Origin: Eremophila alpestris peregrina
Lineage: Eukaryota > Chordata > Aves > Passeriformes > Alaudidae
Assembly (NCBI GenBank): GCA_009792885.1
Contig: WMCF01000029.1
Span: 3,551,324 to 3,615,323, forward strand
DNA: 64,000 nt
Direction of reading: 5' to 3'
This document shows positions 36,201 through 47,170 of this stretch, in pieces. Under the pieces are notes generated by a model. It did not search any database, was not told the DNA's origin, and saw nothing but the letters and a program-made list of their open reading frames with translations. Both the position numbers and the translations under genes were made by a program. Numbering within the stretch: position 1 is the first letter of the stretch; each line of letters opens with the position of its first letter.

Positions 36201-37790
36201 CAGGACTGAAATACCATACTTTCTCCCCTAAAAAAACACCTCCTTTTCTTTGACTGCTCTAGCCTATATATGTTGCTAAGATACAGCATCATAGATAGGA
36301 TGAAGAAAAATACTCTTGCAGAATTTAAATGGCTTGAATTACCTGTAATGCTGCTCAGCTTGGCTTGCTGCCAGCTGTAACTCCTATGTGGGAGCCCAGG
36401 ATAGTGAGACTGGTGTTTTTGAGTTTGCTGCTGTGAAAACCTGACAAGTGGGATTCCTTGATGCTGTCCTGCACCCTCAGGAAGGTCCCTTGGCAGTGAG
36501 CAGTGAAAGCTAAGCAGGTGGGAAGGCTGCCATCAGGACTGAGGTGTGTCAGCAAGACAGCACAGGGTAACTGCTGTGCTTGCCAGACATGGCACAATTC
36601 GTTCAGCTGCTAAAGAAAGATGTTTCCTTCCAACTAGGACACATAGTTATTTTGTCTTGGACACTTGGAGACCTTTCAGAGTAGGAATCCATAAACCACA
36701 GAGATACTCATGTTAAAAGAAATCTGGCCAAAGATGCTACATTCACGTCTGTTTGTTTTCCTTTTTCCTTTTACAAAATGAAAGCAAACAAATTCCTTTG
36801 CTACAATCAGTAGTAGACAAAAGATAACTTTCTTAAGTTCAAGGCTATGAGCAGTATTGATACAAATTATTTGTTACAAATTATACTGTACAAATGTTCT
36901 CTAAAACGCCAAAGGTTAATATAAAATATTTGTGGCAATGAAAAAACCCCCATCAAAATCTAAGGGGAAACAAGTAAGTAGGCATACACAGCTCACATGT
37001 GTTTATTTAAACATATTTTACATGTTAAAATATAGTAACTACTTTCTGGATGAGAGCTCTCAAATTATAAAATTAATCTGTCACTTTTTGAGACTTGGCA
37101 GGGTAAAAGGCTTTCTTGCTGTGTAGGGGAAAAGCATCACTTTAGTGGTAAAGAGCTAAATAACCACACAGTTAATAGAGGGAAAGTTTAGGAAAATAAT
37201 TACATAAATTCACTTCAGACCTGATCTTGCAACCTTTAACCATGCAATGACATTCTTTGCCCAGCAGCAGACCCGAATTTACACTTTGCAGGATCACATC
37301 CTTACTGAGCTGCCAAAGAGCTGTGAGTGAGGGAAGTGCCCTGGGTGCCAATTCTAGAAACCAGTACAGCAGTACAGACTGCCCTATATTTTCAGGCTTT
37401 ACATAACTAGGTGCAAAATTCTTATTTTTATTCCTGGTTCTTTTCTTTGGAAGTGCAGTCATGTGCAATCAGGTGGAATAAGTGTGCTGATAATTTTCCT
37501 TCAGAAATTGTAATGGTTAGTGATGTGGACACTTTTCTTTTTAGGCAGAAACCATGAGGTACTGAAGCAAGCATTCACTTTTCTTGCACTTGAGGTCACA
37601 AATTTATGCAAGTCAAAAATGCTGGGCCTGCCAAAAACATCATGCTACACTCCACCAAATAAAGGGACACTGTTATTCTTACAAGGAAAGGTTTGACAGG
37701 ACAGGAAATAGGCAGGGTCATAGAAGTTTACTTAATACCAAATCTTACTTAACCATCTTTAAGCCAAAATACAATGATAGTTATTTAACC

Positions 37791-37834
37791 AAAAAAAAAA
37801 AAATAAAACCCAACCAAAAAACAAACAAACAAAA
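37791..37834. repeat. A-rich low-complexity tract
   Basis: A run of 13 A is followed by AAC/AAAC-type repeats on the plus strand. This is simple low-complexity sequence and no mobile element is recognisable next to it. Confidence 0.8.
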
Positions 37835-40800
37835 TTAGAAGGTGAGGAGGAAGACAAATACAAGAGCTCCAAACTGTTATTACAGGAGTAGCAACCAATA
37901 CAGAAACTAGGGAATCTTAATTTACATAATTCAGGTTACTATATATCACCCACCCTTACTGAGTTAACATGTATTAAGTAAGTTTTAATTTATATCCTGA
38001 ACTTGCAGCCAGAGGCATCTGATTTGGAAAATCCAGTGCAGATTAACTATACATTACTAAGCTATACATTACTTTCATTACAATGCAATCCTTAAGCAGA
38101 CTGCATTCCACTTAAAGGAATGGAGGAAGAGAGTAAGAACACAGTGAATATGAAAGATAGGAAAAATGTTGCTGTTCATTACAATTTTCCATTTTTGTTG
38201 AAACGCAGCAGGAGAGAAAAGCCACAGGCTTCTCTGCTGCTCTTGCATGCCAGGAGGGATTATGCAAACACTGCAACCACCCAAATCTTATTTAAATTAT
38301 AGTCATTGTTCCCCCTTTAATGGTTATACTTTTGCCTGCTTTCACTCAAATATTGCATCTTGCTTTCCACCAACATAGTCCCAGTGGGAGTCATCAACTC
38401 TTAATTATAGATGAACAGATCTTTGAAAAATACCTCTGAAAAAGAAGTGGAAAAGAAAGCAAACTTTAAGTGCCATCTAGTGGCTGATATAGAAAACATT
38501 AAATAGATTTAAAAAATTCCTAACATGCCATAGAGTAATATAACAGTAGCTGAGCTGAGGAAGCTGTGCCTAAATTCTCAACTTCTAAAAACCAGGTTAA
38601 CACTCTGGGGGAAAGAAAGAACTAAAGATCAATGGTAGCAGGAGTAAATTAGCAAAACTAATTTACAACTAGGTAATGTAAGGCTTAGATAAAGTAATGA
38701 ATTGTTTCCCAGTCCCCTCTCTCTTGCCAAACACCAAGATAATATACTTTTGTAACATAGGCATTATAGGAAAAAGGCAACATGAAAATAATTGGGAGGG
38801 TATTGTTTTTCATATTAACAAAATTGTGGGACTATAAAATAAAAAAGATGTAGAGAGCTTGGTTTGAACAGCAAATGCTGTTTCAAGAAGCATCTACTCA
38901 GTCCCTGTAGAAAGTTTCAAATGCAGGCCTTGATCTGCAGTAGCAGTATCAACTTGAGAACCCTCAGTACACTGGTAACTCTTGATGCCTGGGTAGAAAT
39001 AGTTGTTTTTCATAGATTTGCTGCTTCTGGCAAAGCAAATCCCAACACTCTGACAGGAATTGCCAGAATTCTTTACCCATATGCAATGGCTTGGTGCACA
39101 TGGAGGAGCTCAGTGTAGATGTGAGCTTGAAACATTTCTCATTTCAGATAAACATTCCCTAGGTCCTACTGGGAAGGGCCTTGCAGCAATCTAAAACTCA
39201 TAACATGCTTTTCTAGAGAAGGACTGAAAAACAATGGTAAGGAACTCCACCACATTGATTTTCAAAAGGGGCCCTTTTCTGGTAATGACAGATAATGGTT
39301 TTCATGTTGACAAGTTACAGTAGGCATGCATATGTAAGTTTGTTTTTTCCTCATATGTCTGAGATAGCTCCTGAGATTGTGCTTTTTAAAGCAAATACTT
39401 ATCTCAGAATTTGTAGCATTAGCATTATTTTCAAAAATGGAAATCAGATGAGTTTCCTTTAGGTACAACAAATAATGAGTATCAACAGAACTCCAACTTC
39501 TTCCATGTAGGTTGCTGTTCACAGTGAGGCCATCTTGTAGCATCTTTTTTAGAAAAGCACTTGCATTAGTGGAACTCCTGCTGAGTTTTTGCTTTGGGAG
39601 GCAAAACTTTCTCTTGATTTCCAGTCCAGCAAGAGGAAACAGCTTTTCACAAAAGGATTATAGATTTTAAGACATTTAAATAGCCTTTAAGTTCCTTTTT
39701 GGCAGGTAACAGAACTGAAGAAACTTAGTGTCCAGCTCAGCTCTCCCAGTTCATTGAGACAGCACTGGAATTATGTGCTCCTGGCTTACAATGGCCTTGT
39801 GCAGGGTGTGCCTGCTCCTGATGCTCTGTCTGGGTGTTCAGATGCAGGGGTAAGGACCAACACACAGCAAAATGACTGATCAGCATATCATGCACTTAGA
39901 GGAAAAGCTTCTACCCTAGACAAAGATTAATCTACTTCTTGTTTCAGCACTGCCAAGCCAGTGTAATGCCTATCCCATGGCTGAAGGGATCTGAGTGCTG
40001 TCACACTGCTCTTTATTCCCCAGCCCCTTGCAGGGCAGGCAGGATAAAATGTATAAAGTGTGTAGTATTTTGGGCCTACCTCACTAAAAATAGTTCCAGA
40101 CAAGGACATGAAACTAATACTGACAGGATTATCCTGAGCTGGAACTACCAAGCAGAAGAGCAGTATGAATTTCAGCCTGCAAAGGGCACACTTTTCTACT
40201 GCTAAAACTTAAAGCACAGGATTTCCTACCTGTGATCTTCCAGATAAGAAAATCCTAAAGTACAGACAGCTGCAGAAAAAAAAGTGTTTGAGAACTTCAG
40301 AACCTTTTCTAATTCTTTTATGTAAAGTGGAAAAATAGTCAAATAGTTTTCTTTCCTTTTTTGTTTCTTCTCTTCTCTGCATGTTCTTTCACCTAAAAGT
40401 TAGAGAGTCATTTGAGAAATTCCACACTTACTGGATCAGGTTTAGGACAGATTCCAAAAGAATTCTCTGTGAACTGGACAAAAGTCAACTTAAAAAAACC
40501 AAATTGTGCACTGCTTCAATAATTCAGAATTTTTCTTCCATACAGTAACATATTAATAAATTTGTAACAAATATTTCCACAGCATATTTCATAGTTCTTA
40601 CTTACTACATAGAAGTGATTTCCAGATGAGTTGTGTTATTTAACTCAAACACTGTATTGCTTTTTTTTTTAATATAAGCTGAAAATTTGGCCACTTCAAG
40701 ATCAGCTAAGGGTCAAAGTCAGAACTTTAGCTTTGAACAGAAACACAAATATTTGGACAGGTTGTAGAAGATGCAATATTAAATATCTTTATCTTATTCA

Positions 40801-40989
40801 GATTTAGGGGTCAGAGTGGGAAGTCTTATTGATACTGTCACTGATGCTGTGTGAAACAGGCTCTCAGTATGAAATCCTGAGCCATGTGGAAGACAGATTT
40901 CAGAAATCTAACAAAAACTGGTAAGGGAACAATTGGCTGTTGTACTTTAGGTGACTAAAATAAAAAATAATCATGAAGTTACTTTTTCA

Positions 40990-40995
40990 TTTATT
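40990..40995 (-). terminator. Candidate DUT poly(A) signal (AATAAA on minus strand)
   Basis: TTTATT on the plus strand reads AATAAA on the DUT strand, 270 bases past the DUT stop codon. It is followed by U-rich sequence. Other signals further left could give longer UTRs. Confidence 0.45.
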
Positions 40996-41265
40996 ACAAC
41001 ATAATTGTCACATAAACAATGTCTTCTTATTGCTGAGGACCAAACATCTTGAAAGAAAAAACATTACATCAAATAGTAAGTCAAGCCAGTCATGCACATC
41101 TCCTCTCTATGCAGACAAATTCATTGGAGGATAGGTACAGAGAAGTCTCAATAAAACTTGAAATATTTTTATGTACTCCAAAAATCCTACTTCTAATTCA
41201 GATGAAAGTTTAGAAATAGTGTAACAATAACAACAACAAAAAAAGAAAGCATATTCAAGTAATTT

Positions 41266-41322
41266 TCAGTTCTTCCCAGTAGAGCCAAAGCCACCTTCAC
41301 CACGTTCTGTATCATCCAGAGC
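41266..41322 (-). CDS. DUT: DUT exon 6: motif V and stop
   Basis: This exon encodes ALDDTERGEGGFGSTGKN and TGA at 41266-41268. Motif V closes over the active site of the neighbouring subunit. The acceptor is TCTTTCAG and the exon begins in phase 0. Confidence 0.97.
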   Translation of the reverse strand, partial: ALDDTERGEGGFGSTGKN

Positions 41323-44300
41323 CTGAAAGACATCAATTATGATGAGCTGGTTTAGTGCCTGAACTTGCCTTTTGTTTCTCACATACATTTTTTTGGTTTC
41401 TTATTTATAGCTCTTGTTACAAGTAAATGATAGAGATACCAAAAGAAACAAAAAAAAAGGTATGTGAGACACTTTAGAATATCTTTTGTACAAGCTTAAG
41501 CAAATGCTTATGAGACAACCATTTCTAGTATATACTGAACTGTTTCTCAGAAACTCTGAAAACATAACAAAAAAGAAAAAAATCCAAGCAAGTATGTACA
41601 AAGAATCAAGACTTTGATTCAGGTAGCACTGCTGCTCTGCAGTTTTACCACTGAAAGTAATTTCAGCCAAGTATTTATCTATATAATAAATTTCATCTTA
41701 TAAACAAGTACCTTAAACTAATAATCATTGAGAAAAGCAGAGATAATTTCTTTTGGCAACTTACTTCAACTTCTTCCAGCTCAGGATAATAAATGCGTTC
41801 ACAGATGAGCTGGGCAATTCTATCCCCTCTTTTCACTGCAGAGAAGTTAAAGTATTATTATTTCCTTCAAGAAAGTGAACAATGAATACAGACTTTAGAC
41901 AATCTCCTTTTAAGAACATCAGAATATAGTAAAAGTGAAAACACTTACTTGAAACTTAGCTAAACAGATATTAACAGACCCAGAAAAATACAGGGTAAGA
42001 TAAACTTTTGTTTGGTTCTTCTAAGGTGAATGTCAGCAGCTGTACCAGCTCAAGGCCTTTCCATTCATTCCTGCTGCCATACTCTGGCATCTTAAGCTCA
42101 TGATGCAGAAGTACTGCAGACATGGAGAGACAGCTGTATGGATAACGTAGCTTATTCTCAGAACTTGGAATTTGGGGGGAAGAAGGCAAACTGATAAAAG
42201 GAAAACAGTTTCTCACTAATAACCAATCCAACTCACAACTTCCATAAGCAGCTTGTGAGAGAAGGGCCACAGAAGCACATATTTTGTAACTGGGCACTGA
42301 AACATAAAACTGATTTTTTGCAGAAAGACAGTGTATGAAAGAGAAAATCCTGTTGTTGGTTCTCATGTTTCCCAGGATTCTGGAGAAGTTTTTTCTCAAA
42401 TATTGCTCAGCTAATATTTTTTTTTTCAGAGAAAGGTAGTAACCTAATACAAACTTGCATTTCAGTACAGCTTATGAATCTAAAGCTTAGCTAAGTAGGG
42501 CTGTTTTGGTTTGCTTTTGGGGTGGTGTGGTGGTTTAGGGAGTGGTTTTTTTGCATGCTGCTTAATTTGCTGCAAGCAGAACCTTTTCATGTTCCCTTGA
42601 CAGGACATTATTAAGTATCTGTCTTTTTGTTAAATGCGAGAAGAAAAATCTTCCCAGCTAGTTCTACCTCTGTATAAACTTTTAAAGAAAAAAATTAGTT
42701 TTCCTTCTCAGTCAGATGGCTGAAAATAGACTCTGGCAGGTTTAACACTTACCTTCAAATGTCTCCTTGCCAAAGTTGAACAGTACTACACCAACATTTC
42801 CCCTGTAATCCTCATCAATAACACCAGCTGCCATGAGAATTGAGATACCCAGTTAGTAAATGTCAGTGTGTAACTAGATTAGATAAAGTTTAGATTAATA
42901 AGTGACTACAGTATCTCATAATGACATCCTTTATACTTCTGACGCACAACTAACAACAGATATGCAAATACTGAGACATCTAAAAATGCTACTCAGTCTT
43001 GCAAAAGGAACTGGAAAACACCATCACATGTCAAGAAATGCTTTACCACTGTACTACTAATTTTAGTAGTAACACCTTATCTGAAATCAGACAGCTAGAC
43101 CAAATTCAGGCTCCATTTGTTCTGCTAACTTCAGCTCTTTCAGCATCAAGCACAAATTTGTTCTTGACTCTAACATTTCATTTGAGAGCTATGGATTTGC
43201 ACAGATCCAAACCCTGTACCTCTGGCAAGGTAACAGAATCAGAGCTGTAAGGAAATGATTGTCATACAGCTGTATTCCAGTACCAAAGCCATAGAACTAG
43301 CCTACTTTTGTGTTCTGGATGACTCTCTATTAACTACACAGTTCAGAAGATTAGCTACCAGTGCACATTAAAATAATTATATTCTGCTTCTTTAGAGTTT
43401 TTCTCTCAGACAGAGGAAACATTTTTCCAGTAGAAAACACAAGCTTAGGCCTCCCTCTGGTCCCAAGTACATATTTTGAAGTCTACTTGCAGAAATAATT
43501 TCAAACAACAAAACAAACAAACAAAAGGCTTACCTCCAACATCTATGAAGTGCTTTGCAGCTAAACCAGAACGTGGTGCTAGAAAAGAATGTTTTTTTCA
43601 AGTATTACAATTTATTTCTTTAAAAAGACAGTATTCGTAAGTTATACAGTGTGCTTGCACAGAGTCTTGGCAATGACAATTCTTTCCACAGTCTTTTTAA
43701 AATACATGTATTACAGGAATTACTGTAACAGTTTACATATACATTAAACAGAATTACAGCTGCAACAGGCCACGGTAATATTGCAATATTTTAGTGATGG
43801 AAATGTATCTTTATTTGATCTGCAACTGCAGAGTAGGTTTCTCCAAGGAAGGTGACTGGAGCAGACAAAGGCTGTCTAATCTTGGTTTATTTTTGTTGAC
43901 TACCACTGGTCCAGCATCATCTCAGAAGAATATTAGGTCAATGCATTTAAGTTACAAAGGAAAACAGTATTTGACAATTTCCTAAGCAGGATTATACAGG
44001 ATAATTTATGTGTGGGGATTTGGGTTTTTACTTACCTTAGCCTACTGTGATAAGGAGCAAAAAATTATACTATCCTCAAAATTTTCTTTGGGATAAGAGA
44101 ATTGCATGTGTTCTTTTACATAAATGGACATGGCAAACTCTGATCATGTTCTTCCATTGGAGTGGCTATTGCTTTTTTAGTTTAAGAATTTATACATAAT
44201 TCAGATAAAGTATGCACAAATTAAACAGAGTATCTTGTACAGGCTCTCTCAATTGTTCTGTCACAATATGTAATCAAATTCTACTTACACTGGTACTCTG

Positions 44301-46315
44301 TTTAATTTTTAAACATCCAGGGGTGCATTTTCTGTATATCCATTACCTATTAGTCTTTGTGATTTGAATTCTGAAACTGCAGAGAAATAACAAAACTGCT
44401 GTGGAGCCTATAGAGTTGTGTGTAGAGTACAGGCACTTTTACTGATCATCCTTTTGTCACTACACCAAACCTGACAACAGGTAACAGGAAAATCTCTACT
44501 ACAAGGTTTAGTAAACCACACAGCCACGTGGCATCCCTTTTTTGTGCAGACTAATTCTGAAAGCTTTAGGCAGAATCTAGGTGCTCTAGGATGAGTGTGC
44601 AGCCTTTGGACAGCTGTGTACTCACCTACTCGGCCGTAGCATCCAGAGGGAAGAGCTATTTGAATGTCTGTTTTCACCACAGCCTTTTCCATGGGTGGTA
44701 TCACACAGTCATAGGCACTACATGAAAGAAAGAAACAACAGTTTATATAGAATTTTTTTTTAAAGTTTTACTGTAACTCAAGGTACAAAATGACCCAGAA
44801 TTAATCTGCCTGGGAATTTATACCATGGAATTTAAACAACAAATATTTACAGGTTTGCAAAATTTAATGCAGATTCTAAAATAGGATGTTGCCATTCTGA
44901 TGGTGCTAGTTTAAGATTCCAGAAGTGTCATTTGAACAGCATGCAACTGCCAGTTTGAAATGTTTTTTTAATTGGTAAGATAGAAAATACAAGTTTAACT
45001 TTAAAGCAACCATTAGGTGAACGTGGTTGTGCATTTTTTGTGCAAAAGCAGAAACTTTATGGATAATACAGTCTGATTAAGCTTTCTGCAACAGATGGAC
45101 TAGGTGTAATCAAAATTAATAATCTATTAAGTTAACTTTTAGGCAACAATGGCTTTTTTCTGAGCAGTCTTGACAGTTCATGATTCACATGATTCTCCTG
45201 GGGACTCTGAACTACAGAGATTTTAAGAACTTGCTGAAGGTACTCAACTGGAGGCCTAATGAAAAGCAGTGGTGACAATACTTGTCATATCTTGACCTTG
45301 ACAAAGAGCTGTTTTTTAAATACTGGGAAGCACTGAAAGGTTTTCTATAAAACAGACTTTTTCCAGGTCTACAGTGAAACATTGGAACAAGAACAAAAAC
45401 AAACCTGGTGAGATGACAGGGATAAAAAGAAAAAAGGGTGAAGTGTGGTGCAGTAAATCTTCAGGAAAGAAGTCAGAGAGGTGAAGGAAGACAAAGACTA
45501 GTTATTCTACGTAATACTAAAAAAGGTAAGTTAGAAATGGTAGCGGCAAAGTTCACTCGTTCAAAACTAGTGACTTGATAACAGAAGCACTATGCAAACA
45601 AGTCCAGCTACAGATATTCCTGAACATAGTGAAAGCCATTGAATAAGGGCCATTATTAAGTCAAGCAAACCAAAACCTAAGTCTGTACGTCAGCGCACGT
45701 TGGTTTCTAGCACTATCAAACTGCAACAACGCCCTTTGGCAGGCAGCAACCCGGAGCCAAGAGGAAAGCAGAGAAGCACAAGTGCTGGCAAGGAGGGCCC
45801 TCGTGCGCTATCATTTTTTCCTTTCAACAGGAACGCAACCTGGCCGATGTAAGCACCAACAGCCATTCTGGATGCTCTGTCAAGCCTGGCTTTTAGCCAA
45901 CGACTGCATCTGTGCCTGATGCAATCAATACTGTAACAATGCTAGACCACAGGTACTCGAAAATGGTCAGGGATGGAGGAGCAAGGGAGCTACGACTGGG
46001 TCAGCTCTGGCCTCTTCTGCCTGGCTAGCGAGACTGTCCGGGGGCTCAGCTCGGTACGAGGGTCCTCTCAGCCGCCGGAGCCCCGTGCCCAGGGCTCGCC
46101 GAGCGGGGCAGCATCGAGCGCGGCTCCAGCCCCGGGTACCCTCACCCCCCTCACCTGTACAGATCGTAGCCCGCAGCCCGCGCGGAGCCCCTGGAGGGGG
46201 CGAAGGCGTTCTCGGACAGCTTGGTGAAGCGGAGCCGCGTGGAGACCTCTCCAGGCCCCGAGCCCTTCTGCCTCTTGCTGGGGGACGGCTGCGGCACGGC
46301 CTCAGAGGCGGGCAT
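41266..46315 (-). CDS. DUT: DUT, dUTP pyrophosphatase, nuclear form (6 exons, spliced)
   Basis: dUTPase hydrolyses dUTP to dUMP and pyrophosphate. This keeps uracil out of DNA and supplies dUMP for thymidylate synthesis; it acts as a homotrimer. Six exons of 161, 92, 45, 75, 71 and 57 bases join in consistent phases into 166 codons plus TGA (human nuclear form 164). All five family motifs are present: I (ARAAGYDLYS), II (GRVAPRSGLA), III (GVIDEDYRGNVGVVLFN, with the catalytic Asp and the uracil-binding hairpin), IV (RGDRIAQLI) and V (RGEGGFGSTG, the P-loop-like C-terminal arm). The N-terminus has SPSKRQK, matching the human Cdk1 phosphorylation site and nuclear localisation signal. The start at 46315 follows a CpG-island 5' region. 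An upstream exon may add a mitochondrial leader. Confidence 0.97.
41765..41835 (-). CDS. DUT: DUT exon 5: motif IV
   Basis: This 71-base exon encodes (V)KRGDRIAQLICERIYYPELE followed by E-V-E. Motif IV is RGDRIAQLI. The acceptor is CTCTGCAG and the donor GTAAGT. Confidence 0.97.
42753..42827 (-). CDS. DUT: DUT exon 4: motif III
   Basis: This 75-base exon encodes (A)GVIDEDYRGNVGVVLFNFG followed by K-E-T-F-E. It contains the beta-hairpin that selects uracil and the catalytic Asp of motif III. The acceptor is CATGGCAG and the donor GTAAGT. Confidence 0.97.
43534..43578 (-). CDS. DUT: DUT exon 3: motif II
   Basis: This 45-base micro-scale exon encodes (A)PRSGLAAKHFIDVG. The P-R-S-G-L-A string is the phosphate-binding motif II. 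The acceptor is TTTTCTAG and the donor GTAAGC. Confidence 0.97.
44626..44717 (-). CDS. DUT: DUT exon 2
   Basis: This 92-base exon encodes (S)AYDCVIPPMEKAVVKTDIQI followed by ALPSGCYGRV. It joins exon 1 to complete motif I and ends at the start of motif II. The acceptor is TTTCATGTAG and the donor GTGAGT. Confidence 0.97.
46155..46315 (-). CDS. DUT: DUT exon 1 (nuclear start) with motif I
   Basis: This exon encodes MPASEAVPQPSPSKRQKGSG, then 33 further residues ending in ARAAGYDLY. The ATG at 46313-46315 matches the start of human DUT-N (M-P-x-S-E). The donor is GTGAGG. Directly before the ATG lies TTTGTCCCGGTCCCCCAG|CC, a convincing acceptor. The same exon could therefore serve as the second exon of a longer isoform. 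Confidence 0.95.
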
Positions 46316-46709
46316 GGCTGGGGGACCGGGACAAACGCCGTGAGGGACAGCCACCCGCCGCCAAAAACCCCGCCAAAACGCGGCGCGGCCCACGGGGGCG
46401 GGAGCAGGGGGGGAACCCGGCCCGACTGCGGCCTCTCCGCGCTCGGCGCAACCCCGTTCCCCCCTCGGTGAGAATGGCCTCGCCCAGCTCCTCCTGGGCA
46501 CCCCAGGGCCGCACTGAGGGTCCCGCCCCGTGTGTCAGGCGTGGCTCGCCCATCGCCCCAAACCGCAGCCGCTGCGTGGCAGCCCGGCAGCCCCGAGGGG
46601 CGCAGAGCCGGCCTGTGGTGCGGCTGGAGAAGGTGTGCGCCCCCCAAAGCCCCCGATGGCTGCGGGCCGGGCAGTGTATGCTCCCCGCAAGTCCCCCACC
46701 CCTCCTTAC

Positions 46710-46755
46710 AGCGCCCGCCGGGGTGCCGGAGCCACCGGAGGCACCGGGCCAACAT
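46710..46755 (-). CDS. DUT: Candidate DUT exon 1a encoding a mitochondrial leader
   Basis: An ATG at 46753-46755 opens MLARCLRWLRHPGGR, and the next base is followed by a consensus donor GTAAGG. Joining this phase-1 end to the acceptor at 46318-46320 gives Ser and then the DUT-N Met, in frame. The peptide has five Arg, no acidic residue and alternating hydrophobics, as expected of a mitochondrial presequence. Mammals are known to make a mitochondrial DUT-M from an alternative 5' exon. A second in-frame ATG at 46788 could extend the leader by 11 residues. Transcript evidence is lacking. Confidence 0.5.
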
Positions 46756-47170
46756 AGCGCCGCTGCCGCCGTGTGGAAAGCGCGCCATGGACCGCTCGCC
46801 CGTCACTCCCCGCCGCGGTCCGCACGGCTCAGGGGGCGCGGGCGGAGGCGCCGGTGCCCCGTTCTCTCCCTGCCCGGGCTCTACCTGCCAGCGCAGCCCC
46901 TTGGGGAGCAGCCCGGCCCCCGGCGCTCGTCGGGATGCGGCGGTGGCGCTGCCGCGGCCTGGCGAGCGGACCCCGCGGGCCGTGCGGCGTTGCCGGGGGA
47001 CGCGATTGCGGCTGCACGGGCGGGCGGGGCCGGGGCGGGCGCGGGAGGGCACGGCGCCCTCAGGGCAGCCGCTGGGCTATCCTCGGTGCAGCATCGCACC
47101 GCCGGGGCGCCCGAGCCCAGCGGGCTGCCCCGCGGCCTGCGAACAGCCCCTGTCCTCCAACAGTCACGGG

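Larger units (their letters stand above)
21531..40985. other. Intergenic region between FBN1 and DUT 3' ends (convergent)
   Basis: These 19.5 kb contain no reading frame with the conservation, splice sites or length expected of a gene. The longest open frame (23054-23674, 206 codons) has low-complexity composition and I recognise no domain. The region holds a clear and a probable CR1 fragment, T/A runs near 24544, 27840, 35848 and 37791, and a 13-bp inverted repeat at 24970-25017. The two flanking genes point towards each other, so no promoter is required here. Confidence 0.7.
46000..47170. promoter_or_regulatory. CpG island and TATA-less promoter region of DUT
   Basis: About 1.2 kb is strongly GC-rich and dense in CpG, unlike the AT-rich flanks. 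It covers DUT exon 1, the candidate exon 1a and the upstream sequence. GC boxes of Sp1 type occur at 47022-47030 (GGGCGGGGC) and 47032-47040 (GGGGCGGGC). No TATA box is evident. This fits a housekeeping, proliferation-linked promoter. The long open frames here in several phases are a by-product of GC richness. Confidence 0.85.

Noticed and set aside
46151..46501. Unspliced 116-codon frame giving DUT-N a 62-residue N-terminal extension (MPRRSW...)
   Set aside because: It is in frame with DUT and Arg-rich, so it could look like a leader. However, the strong acceptor directly before the DUT-N ATG indicates that this stretch is intron. It remains possible as a retained-intron product.
45967..47052. 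A 361-codon open frame on the minus strand through the DUT CpG island
   Set aside because: It runs through the real DUT exon in the wrong frame and is Pro/Arg/Gly-rich with no domain. GC-rich DNA lacks stop codons by chance. Only its short MLARC... segment, ended by a splice donor, is kept as a candidate exon.
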